The notes beneath the pieces were generated by a model. It worked only from the letters and a program-made list of their open reading frames with translations. It searched no databases and was not told where the DNA came from. Shown here one piece after another: positions 1-6,016 of a stretch of DNA of 8,392 nt. Within the stretch, counting starts at the first letter, position 1, and every line of letters begins with the position of its first letter. Location of the stretch: the NCBI GenBank assembly GCA_030640885.1, contig DAOWIN010000150.1, positions 1-8,392 on the forward strand, written 5' to 3'. A program made the position numbers and the translations under genes. The stretch comes from Candidatus Omnitrophota bacterium (GTDB lineage Bacteria; Omnitrophota; 4484-213).

Positions 1-2594
1 ATAAGGATTAATTTGCTTTTTTTAAAGTCTTTTATATTCAATTCAGCGCATAGATTTCGCACTGTTTTAATTACCTCAACAAGCAGCCCCATATCCTGCT
101 CAACTTTTTTGTTTATTAGTTCTTCATTTGCTACGGGCCAGTCGGCAATTATAAGACTTTCAGGCTGCAAGCTGCAGGTTTCAAGCTTCAAGTTTTTTTG
201 ACCTGTAGCCTGAATTTTTTGCCAAATTTCTTCACTGATAAAAGGCATAAACGGATGTAGCAAACGCATTGAGGTTTCTAAGATATGGTAAAGAACGGTC
301 TGGGTAATCAAGCTACAGGTTGCAGGCTGCAGGTTTTCTGCTTTCTGGCTTGGAGCTTGAAGCTTGGAGCTTGAAGCTTGAACCGGCTTTGCCAATTCAA
401 TATACCAATCGCAAAATTGATGCCAAAAAAACTCGTAAATCTTCTCCTCTGCTTCCTGAAATCTATAATCTTGCAGACATCTATTTATCTCTTTGATTGT
501 TTGATTGAGGCGGCTCAAAATCCATCTTTCTTTAAGTTCCAAATTCTCTGTCTCTTGCCAACTGCTCTTTGTTTTCTGTCCTCTGTCGACTGTTGACTGT
601 TGACTGTGGACTGTGGACTGCAATATGTAACGGGAGGCATTCCAGATCTTGTTGGCAAAGTTTCTTCCTATAATAAATTTCTGCTTGGAAAGAAAAACAT
701 CTTGACCGGTTGCCGTAATAAAAACAATGCTGAAACGTAAAACATCGGCGCCAAACTCCTCTATCGTCTCTAAAGGGTCAATAGTATTGCCCAAAGATTT
801 GGACATCTTTTTGCCCGTATCATCTCTTACCGTTCCGTGAATGTAAACATCGTGAAAAGGAATTGCATCCATAAATTTCATACCAGCCATAATCATTCGG
901 GCAACCCAAAAAAAGATAATCTCTGGGGCAGTAACTAAAGCAGAAGTAGGATAGAAATATTCTAAATCAGTAGATTGCATATTATGGGCTTCAGGTTTTT
1001 GCTTGTAACTTGTGACTTGCGACTTGTGACTTGTGTCCGGCCAACCGAACGCAGAAAACGGCCAAAGCCAAGAAGAAAACCAGGTGTCCAAAACATCCTC
1101 ATCCTGATAAATCTCTTTTGAACCACAATAAGGGCATTTCTGCGGTTTTGTTTTGGCTACAATAATTCCTCTTTTGTTTTCTGGTGACTGGTGACTGCCT
1201 GCCCCGTAGGAAGTCGGAGACTTTCCTTCGGGGGTGACTGATGACTGGCTACCCGTTTCTCCTTGACATTTTCTACAGTAATAAACGGGTAGCCTATGTC
1301 CCCACCAAATCTGGCGTGAAATACACCAATCTTTTATATTTTCCATCCAGTTTAGATAAACCTTAGTCCAGCGTTGCGGATAAAATTTTATATTCCCTTT
1401 CTTCACCACTTCGATCGCCTTTTCTGCTAAGGGTTTCATTTTCACGAACCACTGTCGGGAAAGATAGGGTTCTATCATTGTATGACAGCGATAGCAATGC
1501 CCTACCGCATGCTGATGCGTTTCTACTTTTGCCAATAATCCGCGTTCTCTTAAATCCTCTATTAAAGACTCGCGGGCTTCAAAACGGTCCATACCTTCAT
1601 AATTCTCCCCCGCATTTGCATTCATTGTGGCATCAGGGTTTAGACAGAAAATCCCGCATAAATTATGCCTGCTGGCAACATCAAAATCGTTCGCATCATG
1701 AAAAGGGGTAATTTTAACTATCCCTGTCCCAAACTCAGGATCAACATGGCTATCCTCAATAATATCTATTTCTCTTTCCACTATAGGTACGATAGCCTTT
1801 TTGCCCAATAGATATTTGAATCGCTCATCTGAGGGGTTAATAGCTAAAGCAGTATCGCCGAACATTGTCTCTGGCCTGGTAGTCGCTACCACAACGAAAT
1901 CGGGTTGCGGGTTGCGAGTTGCGGGTTTCTGACTGGTGACTGGTGACTGGTGACTGGTGGCTTTCTTCAGCGGATACTTTATATAATAAAGATTTCCCTG
2001 AACCTCTTTATGCGGCGCCTCTTCATCGCTTAAAGCCGTCTGACAACGGGGACACCAATTGATAATATAATTTCCTCGATAGATAAGCCCTTCTTTATAC
2101 AATCTTACAAAAACCTCTTGCACGGCGTCGGACAGTTGCTCGTCCAGTGTAAATCTTTCCCTCGACCAATCGCAGGAACAACCCAATTTCTTCAATTGCT
2201 CAATAATAGTAGAGCCATGCTTTTCTTTCCATTTCCATACTTCATCTATAAATCCTTCTCTGCCTAAATCCTGCCTTTTGAGCCCTTTCTGCAAAAGCTT
2301 CCTTTCTACTACATTTTGGGTAGCAATACCAGCATGGTCTGTTCCCGGCAACCAAAGTGCAGAAAATCCCTGCATTCTCTTCCATCTAATCAAAATATCC
2401 TGCAAAACATTGTTTAAGGCATGTCCCATATGCAAAATACCGGTAACATTGGGCGGGGGAATAACAATCGCATAGGGCTTTTTCTTTTTGTCTCTCTTGG
2501 GGCTAAAGTATAATTGCTTTTCCCAATACCTATACCACTTTCCTTCAATCTCTTTTGGTTGATATTGCGAACTTATCTTTTGCGGCTTCATCAT
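1..2594 (-). CDS. valS: valyl-tRNA synthetase, C-terminal end missing at window edge; carries six in-frame heptamer insertions
   Basis: Class I aminoacyl-tRNA synthetase that charges tRNA-Val in the cytoplasm. I translated the frame from the ATG at 2594 to base 1; it stays open for 864 codons and runs off the window. Visible landmarks: the catalytic HIGH-type motif HMGH (residues 55-58, after PPPNVTG), GTDHAGIATQ just after it, the editing-domain motif TTRPET (about 238-243), a zinc-ribbon-like pair (YYCRKC and KCPYCG), DVLDTWFSSWLWPF, KMSKS (596-600), and the anticodon-binding region with NASRY and LLHPFMPFISEEIW. Still missing is the C-terminal coiled coil. Six hydrophilic S/T/Q/K-rich inserts (about residues 212-231, 449-471, 521-541, 659-673, 738-762, 796-811) are encoded by heptanucleotide tracts and make the protein longer than usual. 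The start is 47 bases after sufC. No good Shine-Dalgarno is seen, and a second ATG follows at once, so the exact start is uncertain by one codon. No T-box leader is present. Confidence 0.96.
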   Translation of the reverse strand, partial: MMKPQKISSQYQPKEIEGKWYRYWEKQLYFSPKRDKKKKPYAIVIPPPNVTGILHMGHALNNVLQDILIRWKRMQGFSALWLPGTDHAGIATQNVVERKLLQKGLKRQDLGREGFIDEVWKWKEKHGSTIIEQLKKLGCSCDWSRERFTLDEQLSDAVQEVFVRLYKEGLIYRGNYIINWCPRCQTALSDEEAPHKEVQGNLYYIKYPLKKATSHQSPVTSQKPATRNPQPDFVVVATTRPETMFGDTALAINPSDERFKYLLGKKAIVPIVEREIDIIEDSHVDPEFGTGIVKITPFHDANDFDVASRHNLCGIFCLNPDATMNANAGENYEGMDRFEARESLIEDLRERGLLAKVETHQHAVGHCYRCHTMIEPYLSRQWFVKMKPLAEKAIEVVKKGNIKFYPQRWTKVYLNWMENIKDWCISRQIWWGHRLPVYYCRKCQGETGSQSSVTPEGKSPTSYGAGSHQSPENKRGIIVAKTKPQKCPYCGSKEIYQDEDVLDTWFSSWLWPFSAFGWPDTSHKSQVTSYKQKPEAHNMQSTDLEYFYPTSALVTAPEIIFFWVARMIMAGMKFMDAIPFHDVYIHGTVRDDTGKKMSKSLGNTIDPLETIEEFGADVLRFSIVFITATGQDVFLSKQKFIIGRNFANKIWNASRYILQSTVHSQQSTVDRGQKTKSSWQETENLELKERWILSRLNQTIKEINRCLQDYRFQEAEEKIYEFFWHQFCDWYIELAKPVQASSSKLQAPSQKAENLQPATCSLITQTVLYHILETSMRLLHPFMPFISEEIWQKIQATGQKNLKLETCSLQPESLIIADWPVANEELINKKVEQDMGLLVEVIKTVRNLCAELNIKDFKKSKLIL
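160..214 (-). repeat. heptamer tract F in valS (mixed GCAGGTT/TCAAGCT family)
   Basis: Five contiguous units on the plus strand (TCAGGCT, GCAAGCT, GCAGGTT, TCAAGCT, TCAAGTT; 160-194), then a degenerate pair ACCTGTA, GCCTGAA (201-214). They encode ValS residues about 796-811, between EEIWQKI and the strand LIIADWP. The units belong to the same families as tract E. Confidence 0.88.
308..382 (-). repeat. heptamer tract E in valS (AGCTTGA and GCAGGTT families)
   Basis: Two sub-arrays. Plus-strand 308-335 reads TCAAGCT, ACAGGTT, GCAGGCT, GCAGGTT. Plus-strand 347-381 reads GGCTTGG, AGCTTGA, AGCTTGG, AGCTTGA, AGCTTGA. Together they encode ValS residues about 738-762, between WYIELAKP and the ITQTVLYHILETSMRLLHPF helix. 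Confidence 0.92.
576..620 (-). repeat. heptamer tract D in valS (CTGTTGA/CTGTGGA family)
   Basis: Six tandem plus-strand units: CTGTCCT, CTGTCGA, CTGTTGA twice and CTGTGGA twice, then a partial CTG. They encode about ValS residues 659-673, directly after NASRYIL and before the helix starting ELKERWILSRL. Confidence 0.92.
1001..1035 (-). repeat. heptamer tract C in valS (ACTTGTG family)
   Basis: Five tandem plus-strand units: GCTTGTA, ACTTGTG, ACTTGCG, ACTTGTG, ACTTGTG. They encode part of ValS residues 521-541, between FGWPD and TDLEYFYPTSALVTAPEIIFFW. Other synthetases have only a few residues there. Confidence 0.92.
1181..1249 (-). repeat. heptamer tract B in valS, split by a palindrome
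   Basis: Heptamers of the GACTGGT/GACTGAT type lie on both sides (about 1181-1197 and 1235-1249) of a GC-rich palindrome at 1202-1233. The whole insertion encodes about residues 449-471, between the two cysteine pairs of the zinc-ribbon-like segment (YYCRKC ... KCPYCG) in the catalytic domain. The frame is preserved throughout. Confidence 0.9.
1202..1233. repeat. GC-rich palindrome nested in heptamer tract B
   Basis: Left arm CCCCGTAGGAAGTC (1202-1215), spacer GGA, right arm GACTTTCCTTCGGGG (1219-1233). The arms pair with one T-T mismatch and one bulged T. In the valS frame it encodes TPEGKSPTSYGA. The left arm matches the arm CCCCGTTAGAAGTC of the element at 4638-4720 in 12 of 14 positions, which suggests a shared repeat family. 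Confidence 0.85.
1902..1958 (-). repeat. heptamer tract A in valS (GACTGGT and GGGTTGC families)
   Basis: On the plus strand GACTGGT occurs four times perfectly in tandem (1931-1958). It is flanked by GGGTTGC, GGGTTGC, GAGTTGC and a degenerate fourth unit (1902-1929). The tract encodes about residues 212-231 of ValS, between YPLKK and the editing-domain strand DFVVVATTRPET. Related synthetases have only a short loop there. Two different heptamer families lie side by side in one insertion. Confidence 0.93.
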
Positions 2595-2641
2595 ATCGCA
2601 TTTTTAAACTATGGATGTCAAACCTCTATAGTTTTGGTTTT

Positions 2642-3382
2642 TTACTTAACAACAACGCATTCCTTTGAAGGGCACTCCTTGCAGATACCCAATCTTTTTA
2701 GATACTTTTTGTATCCGTAACGCTCAAGACCATCTAAAATTTTGGCTGACGAACCACTTACCAAAATCCTACCAAACCCCAGTATGTGTATTTTATCTAC
2801 TTTTAGATGGTTAGAAATATGCCGGTAATGAGATATTATCAGCATTGATTCCTGTCTTTTATCAAGAATCTCTCCAATCAATTTTAGCGAATCTATATCT
2901 ACACCGGAATCAATTTCATCAAGAATGATAAATTTGGGACGCATTGCTAAAATCTGAAGTAGTTCTGATCGCCTCTTCTCTCCGCCGGATAAACCATCAT
3001 TTAGATTGCGTGATTTAAAATGCTCTACCTCTTGAGGAAAAGCCTTCTCAACAGGCTCTGTGCTTTTGCCAAATTTAGCTTCAATTTCATTTATAAATTG
3101 ACCAAAATTTATATCTACTTTGGGAGGGGCTTGAACTGCCAAAGCAATGCCCATCTTTGCTCGTTTGTCTATGCTAAGATTGTTAAGCGGCTGGGCATTA
3201 AAAATAATTTCACCTCGAGTAATTTTAAACTGTGGGAAACCCATAATGGCTAAAGCAAGCGTGGTCTTGCCAGAAGCGTTGGGCCCCATTAGCATATGTC
3301 TTTCACCTCTCTCTATGTCTAAATTTATTCCCCTTAAAATCTCTCTCCCCCGCACCCCTACATACAAATCCCTTATCTGCAT
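2642..3382 (-). CDS. sufC: SUF Fe-S assembly ATPase SufC
   Basis: Cytoplasmic ABC-type ATPase that works with SufB in scaffolding Fe-S clusters; 246 residues from the chosen start. Visible: Walker A GPNASGKTT (33-41), Q-loop Q84, signature LSGGEK (131-136), Walker B FIILDEIDSG (151-160), and H-loop SHY with H185. The overall order and length fit SufC rather than a transporter ATPase; there is no membrane segment. I chose the ATG at 3382 because it follows the sufB stop by one base and has AAGGGG seven bases upstream. A TTG start at 3412 would overlap sufB and lacks support. The C-terminus ends in a cysteine cluster, CKECPSKEC (C234, C237, C242), which the E. coli protein lacks. It is probably co-translated with sufB. 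Confidence 0.94.
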   Translation of the reverse strand: MQIRDLYVGVRGREILRGINLDIERGERHMLMGPNASGKTTLALAIMGFPQFKITRGEIIFNAQPLNNLSIDKRAKMGIALAVQAPPKVDINFGQFINEIEAKFGKSTEPVEKAFPQEVEHFKSRNLNDGLSGGEKRRSELLQILAMRPKFIILDEIDSGVDIDSLKLIGEILDKRQESMLIISHYRHISNHLKVDKIHILGFGRILVSGSSAKILDGLERYGYKKYLKRLGICKECPSKECVVVK

Positions 3383-3383
3383 C

Positions 3384-4628
3384 TCAAATACCCCTTTTTG
3401 TAGTTGACTCAATTACCCTTTTGATATAATTATTTACGGCTGGTGGCAATCCGGGAATATCCAAATCTATAAAACCTCTGGCGACTAAAGAGACGGCTTC
3501 GTCTTTGGAAAAACCTCTGGTCATTAGATAATTTAGTTCCTCTTGTTTAATTTTAGCCATTGACGCCTCATGGGTAAGCTCGGCATCTTGCGAACCGGAT
3601 AGATTGGGATAAGCTTTACCTAATGCATTCTTGCTCAAAATTAATCCTCGGCATTCCAAATGCCCAAAGCATTTTTTGTTAGCACTCAAATTACCACGCA
3701 TAAAACAACGGGAATTATCTAAAATTAACGCTCTTGTTTTAACCTCTCCTCTTGAACCTTCACCATTAAAATAGATTGCCGAACCTGCATCCACCTGACT
3801 TTTGCCGCAGCAGAAAAGCATTGTGTTAAAAACAGCGCGGGCATCTCTTTCTAAAATTGCTGTGGGATACATTTGAAGATTTTTAACCTCCGAACTAAGT
3901 AAATAATTACTTATACAGGTTGCCCCTTTTTCTACTTTTATACCAACATTTGATCGGACCTGAGAATCGGCATTCCAATTATGAAGCATTGTAAAACTAA
4001 CCTCTGCCCCTTCTTTAATGTGAACCTCGGTTGCGGCAATATGGACTGAATTGGTGCATTTTTTATCAGGCACACAGCCGCTGAGCAGATGAATCTTTGA
4101 ATACGGCTCAGCAATAATGAAATTGTGAGGAATCTGAACATAATTTGAACTTTTGGTGTAAAAACAGGCTTGAACAGGAAATTCAACAGAGACCCCCTTT
4201 TTGACCCAAACAAAAATTCCCCCTTTAGAATAGGCATTTATAAAAGTGGTATATTTATTTAGATTAGGGGGTATAATCTTGAAATAATAGTCTTTAAGCC
4301 AGCTGAACTCTTTTATTGCCTCATCAGTGCTCATTACCACCACACCTTTTGGCAGGGCTTTTTTTATTATTTTTAGATAAGTAACGAGATTATCTTGCTG
4401 AAGATAGGAAGCAGAGCGGAATTGCTCATCAGCTCTCTCGCCAACAATTTCAAGCCTTTCCTGTGTAAATTTATCCAACTTCTTCAGTCCATCTACTTTT
4501 CCCGTTTCTTTTCCTTCCCGTAGATAATCCTGAAGGGGAATATCTACTCCATATTTTGACGGCTTGGCAAATTTTAATTCCTTTCTCGCTTTTTCTCTCT
4601 GTTTAAGATACCAATCTGGAAAAGTCAT
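3384..4628 (-). CDS. sufB: SUF Fe-S assembly scaffold protein SufB (SufB/SufD family)
   Basis: 414-residue beta-helix scaffold of the SUF system, on which Fe-S clusters are assembled with SufC. The family is visible in the central FVWVKKGVSVEFP strand and IIAEPYSKIHLLSGC (GC at 184-185). The C-terminal signature is HEASMAKIKQEELNYLMTRGFSKDEA (353-378), the usual SufB ending before the last helix. It is shorter than E. coli SufB (about 495 residues) and fits the short form found in anaerobes. By motif alignment from memory, the position of the C-terminal cluster-assembly cysteine of E. coli SufB falls on alanine in KNALGKAYP (about residue 335). SufD, SufS and SufU are not in the window, so this may be a two-gene SufBC type. 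The leader before the ATG is made of the right-end arm of the inverted-repeat element. Confidence 0.92.
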   Translation of the reverse strand: MTFPDWYLKQREKARKELKFAKPSKYGVDIPLQDYLREGKETGKVDGLKKLDKFTQERLEIVGERADEQFRSASYLQQDNLVTYLKIIKKALPKGVVVMSTDEAIKEFSWLKDYYFKIIPPNLNKYTTFINAYSKGGIFVWVKKGVSVEFPVQACFYTKSSNYVQIPHNFIIAEPYSKIHLLSGCVPDKKCTNSVHIAATEVHIKEGAEVSFTMLHNWNADSQVRSNVGIKVEKGATCISNYLLSSEVKNLQMYPTAILERDARAVFNTMLFCCGKSQVDAGSAIYFNGEGSRGEVKTRALILDNSRCFMRGNLSANKKCFGHLECRGLILSKNALGKAYPNLSGSQDAELTHEASMAKIKQEELNYLMTRGFSKDEAVSLVARGFIDLDIPGLPPAVNNYIKRVIESTTKRGI

Positions 4629-4637
4629 TTTAAGGAA

Positions 4638-4720
4638 CCCCGTTAGAAGTCTGATGTTTATTTCTGGGGCGATAGAAAAAAAATTTATTAAAATTTTTTC
4701 TATAAGGACTTCTAACGGGG
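4638..4720. repeat. 83-bp inverted-repeat element between hydE and sufB (MITE-like)
   Basis: Perfect 14-bp terminal arms: CCCCGTTAGAAGTC at 4638-4651 and GACTTCTAACGGGG at 4707-4720. A second, AT-rich stem lies inside (ATAGAAAAAA at 4672-4681 with TTTTTTCTAT at 4694-4703). An internal TTTCTGGGGCGA (4661-4672) resembles the right arm plus its flank (TTCTAACGGGGCGA). The element overlaps the hydE end: the stop TAG (4714-4712) and the last two codons are arm sequence. It fills nearly all of the space before sufB. No U-tract follows, so a standard rho-independent terminator is unlikely. No clear target-site duplication was found. Confidence 0.85.
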
Positions 4721-5683
4721 CGAATCACCTCTACCTTTAGAAATTACTCTACCCGCTTTAAAAATTATATCCTTTGCTTTTTCTAAATTTACTCGCTTCT
4801 TGTTATCATAAATAATATAATTCCTGCGATAACATTCCGGGGTAAAATCGGGCATAATCACATTGCACCCGGCACTCAGACCTAAAATTTGCCCTTGTTC
4901 GTGGTCAAGGGTTGCCAAAGCAGTAGTAACCGGCAGATGAATAGTTTTTCTATTTATTCTCACCAACGCCAAAACCCTCAAATTTAAATCTAAATCCCCG
5001 CAGGGAAAGTTTGCCAAAGGGGTATCTTTTTGGGAAATAAATGGCCCAATTCCAGCCATATCTACATCCAAACTTTTCAAAAGCAAAATGTCTTCGGCTA
5101 AATCTTCCAAACTTTGCCCCGGCAAACCAACAATATTTCCTGCTCCTATTTGATAACCTAATTTCTTAAGATTTTCTAAAATTGCTAATCTTCTTTTTAA
5201 AGTCTGCCCGGGGTGAAATTTTGCGTAGAGTTCAGAGTTTGCAGATTCATGCTTCAATAAATATCTATCAGCACCAGCATCCTTAAAGGCTTTATAATCA
5301 TCAAGCGGCCTTTCTCCAATAGACAGGGTTATAGCAATCTCGGGTTTTCCCCTTTTTATCCTATTTATAATCCTGCTAATTTCCTTCTGGCTAAATTCTA
5401 TATCATCGCCTGATTGCAAAACAATGGTTCGAACCCCCAACTGGCTTATCTCATTTGCTAATTTTATTATCTCATCTCTGGACATTCGGTAACGAGAAAT
5501 ATTTTTGTTCTGCTGGCGCAAACCACAATAAAAACAACTCCGGCAGCAATAGTTTGAAAATTCAATTATCCCTCTAATATGAATCTCATTACCTACATAA
5601 ACCTCCCGAATCTTGTCTGCTTCCTTGAAAAGCTCTTTTGTGTTCTCCTGCTTTAACTGTTCTATAATTTCCGCTTTGTTCAC
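4712..5683 (-). CDS. hydE: [FeFe]-hydrogenase H-cluster radical-SAM maturase HydE
   Basis: Radical-SAM enzyme that acts after HydG in building the diiron subcluster of [FeFe]-hydrogenase. From the GTG at 5683 it has 323 residues. Strong HydE landmarks: HIRGIIEFSNYC with the CX3CX2C motif (C46, C50, C53 in this numbering), YCGLRQQNKNISRYRMS, TIVLQSGDD, DRYLLKHES, GAGNIVGLPGQ, MAGIGPFISQKDTPLAN, PVTTALATL and CNVIMPDFTPECYR. The optional second-cluster cysteines near the C-terminus of Thermotoga HydE are absent, which is common in the family. The start is uncertain: a TTG at 5719 would extend it by 12 residues and overlap the preceding gene, while the GTG lies seven bases after that gene's stop. 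Neither has a strong Shine-Dalgarno at ideal spacing. The stop codon lies in the inverted-repeat element arm. Confidence 0.95.
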   Translation of the reverse strand: MNKAEIIEQLKQENTKELFKEADKIREVYVGNEIHIRGIIEFSNYCCRSCFYCGLRQQNKNISRYRMSRDEIIKLANEISQLGVRTIVLQSGDDIEFSQKEISRIINRIKRGKPEIAITLSIGERPLDDYKAFKDAGADRYLLKHESANSELYAKFHPGQTLKRRLAILENLKKLGYQIGAGNIVGLPGQSLEDLAEDILLLKSLDVDMAGIGPFISQKDTPLANFPCGDLDLNLRVLALVRINRKTIHLPVTTALATLDHEQGQILGLSAGCNVIMPDFTPECYRRNYIIYDNKKRVNLEKAKDIIFKAGRVISKGRGDSPR

Positions 5684-5690
5684 TTTTTTT

Positions 5691-5897
5691 TCATTGATTC
5701 CTTTTCTGATAAATTTCAATAAATTTCTCGATGGAACGGTCGTAGGTTTTCTCTACATCGTCAGGAAAAAAACAAGCTGGAAGTTCGCCTATACTCCGAT
5801 GGTATCTTATGCACTCACAACAAATGCCCTTTCTCGAGCAGGGCTCGTAGGTGCAATTGCATTTTGCCTTGTTCTCTTCTATTTTACACTCTTTCAT
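5691..5897 (-). CDS. small Cys-rich protein, DUF6485-like
   Basis: 68 residues with eight cysteines: C4, C13, C15, C20, C26, C27, C29 and C42, in KCNCTYEPCSRKGICCECI and LPACFFPDDVEKTYDRSI. This pattern is what I recall as the DUF6485 family, whose function is unknown. The density and spacing suggest bound zinc or an Fe-S cluster; that is inference. The ATG at 5897 has GGGGA six bases upstream and is preferred over a TTG at 5942. The stop lies seven bases before the GTG of hydE, so the two are very probably co-translated, and a role in H-cluster maturation or in handling of its precursors is a reasonable guess. No signal peptide or membrane segment is seen. Confidence 0.85.
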   Translation of the reverse strand: MKECKIEENKAKCNCTYEPCSRKGICCECIRYHRSIGELPACFFPDDVEKTYDRSIEKFIEIYQKRNQ

Positions 5898-5985
5898 ATA
5901 TTTTCCCCAATTCTTTCTGAAAAATTTCGCTTGCCTCCCCAAAAAATTTTCTATATTTTAGTTCTGTCTCGGTGCCGGGTTTCAT
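5884..5985 (-). CDS. possible 33-residue peptide overlapping the DUF6485-like gene
   Basis: ATG at 5985, stop TAA at 5886-5884. The peptide starts MKPGTETELKYRKFF and ends ELGKIYERV. It has a charged N-terminus followed by a helix with hydrophobic residues at heptad-like spacing (I21, F22, L26, I29, Y30, V33). It fills most of the gap between vapC and the DUF6485-like gene and overlaps that gene's start by 14 bases, an arrangement that would allow translational coupling. Its own ribosome site is weak. It may be non-coding leader sequence; I do not recognise a family. Confidence 0.25.
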   Translation of the reverse strand: MKPGTETELKYRKFFGEASEIFQKELGKIYERV

Positions 5986-6016
5986 CTTTATTGATATTTG
6001 TTAAAAATTTATTTTT

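Noticed and set aside
160..1958. Repeat tracts as a CRISPR array
   Set aside because: Units are 7 bp, contiguous, degenerate and translated in the valS frame; there are no spacers and no cas genes.
160..1958. valS as a pseudogene broken by repeats
   Set aside because: Translation of the full 2594-1 stretch shows no stop or frameshift, and the HIGH, TTRPET and KMSKS motifs are in one frame.
2595..2641. Terminator or T-box between sufC and valS
   Set aside because: There is only a weak AAACTAT/ATAGTTT repeat with no U-tract, and 47 bases are too short for a T-box leader.
3383..3412. Longer SufC from a TTG at 3412
   Set aside because: It overlaps sufB by 29 bases and lacks a ribosome site, while the ATG at 3382 has AAGGGG at good spacing.
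5898..5942. Longer DUF6485-like protein from a TTG at 5942
   Set aside because: The ATG at 5897 has GGGGA upstream, and the cysteine-rich family pattern begins there.
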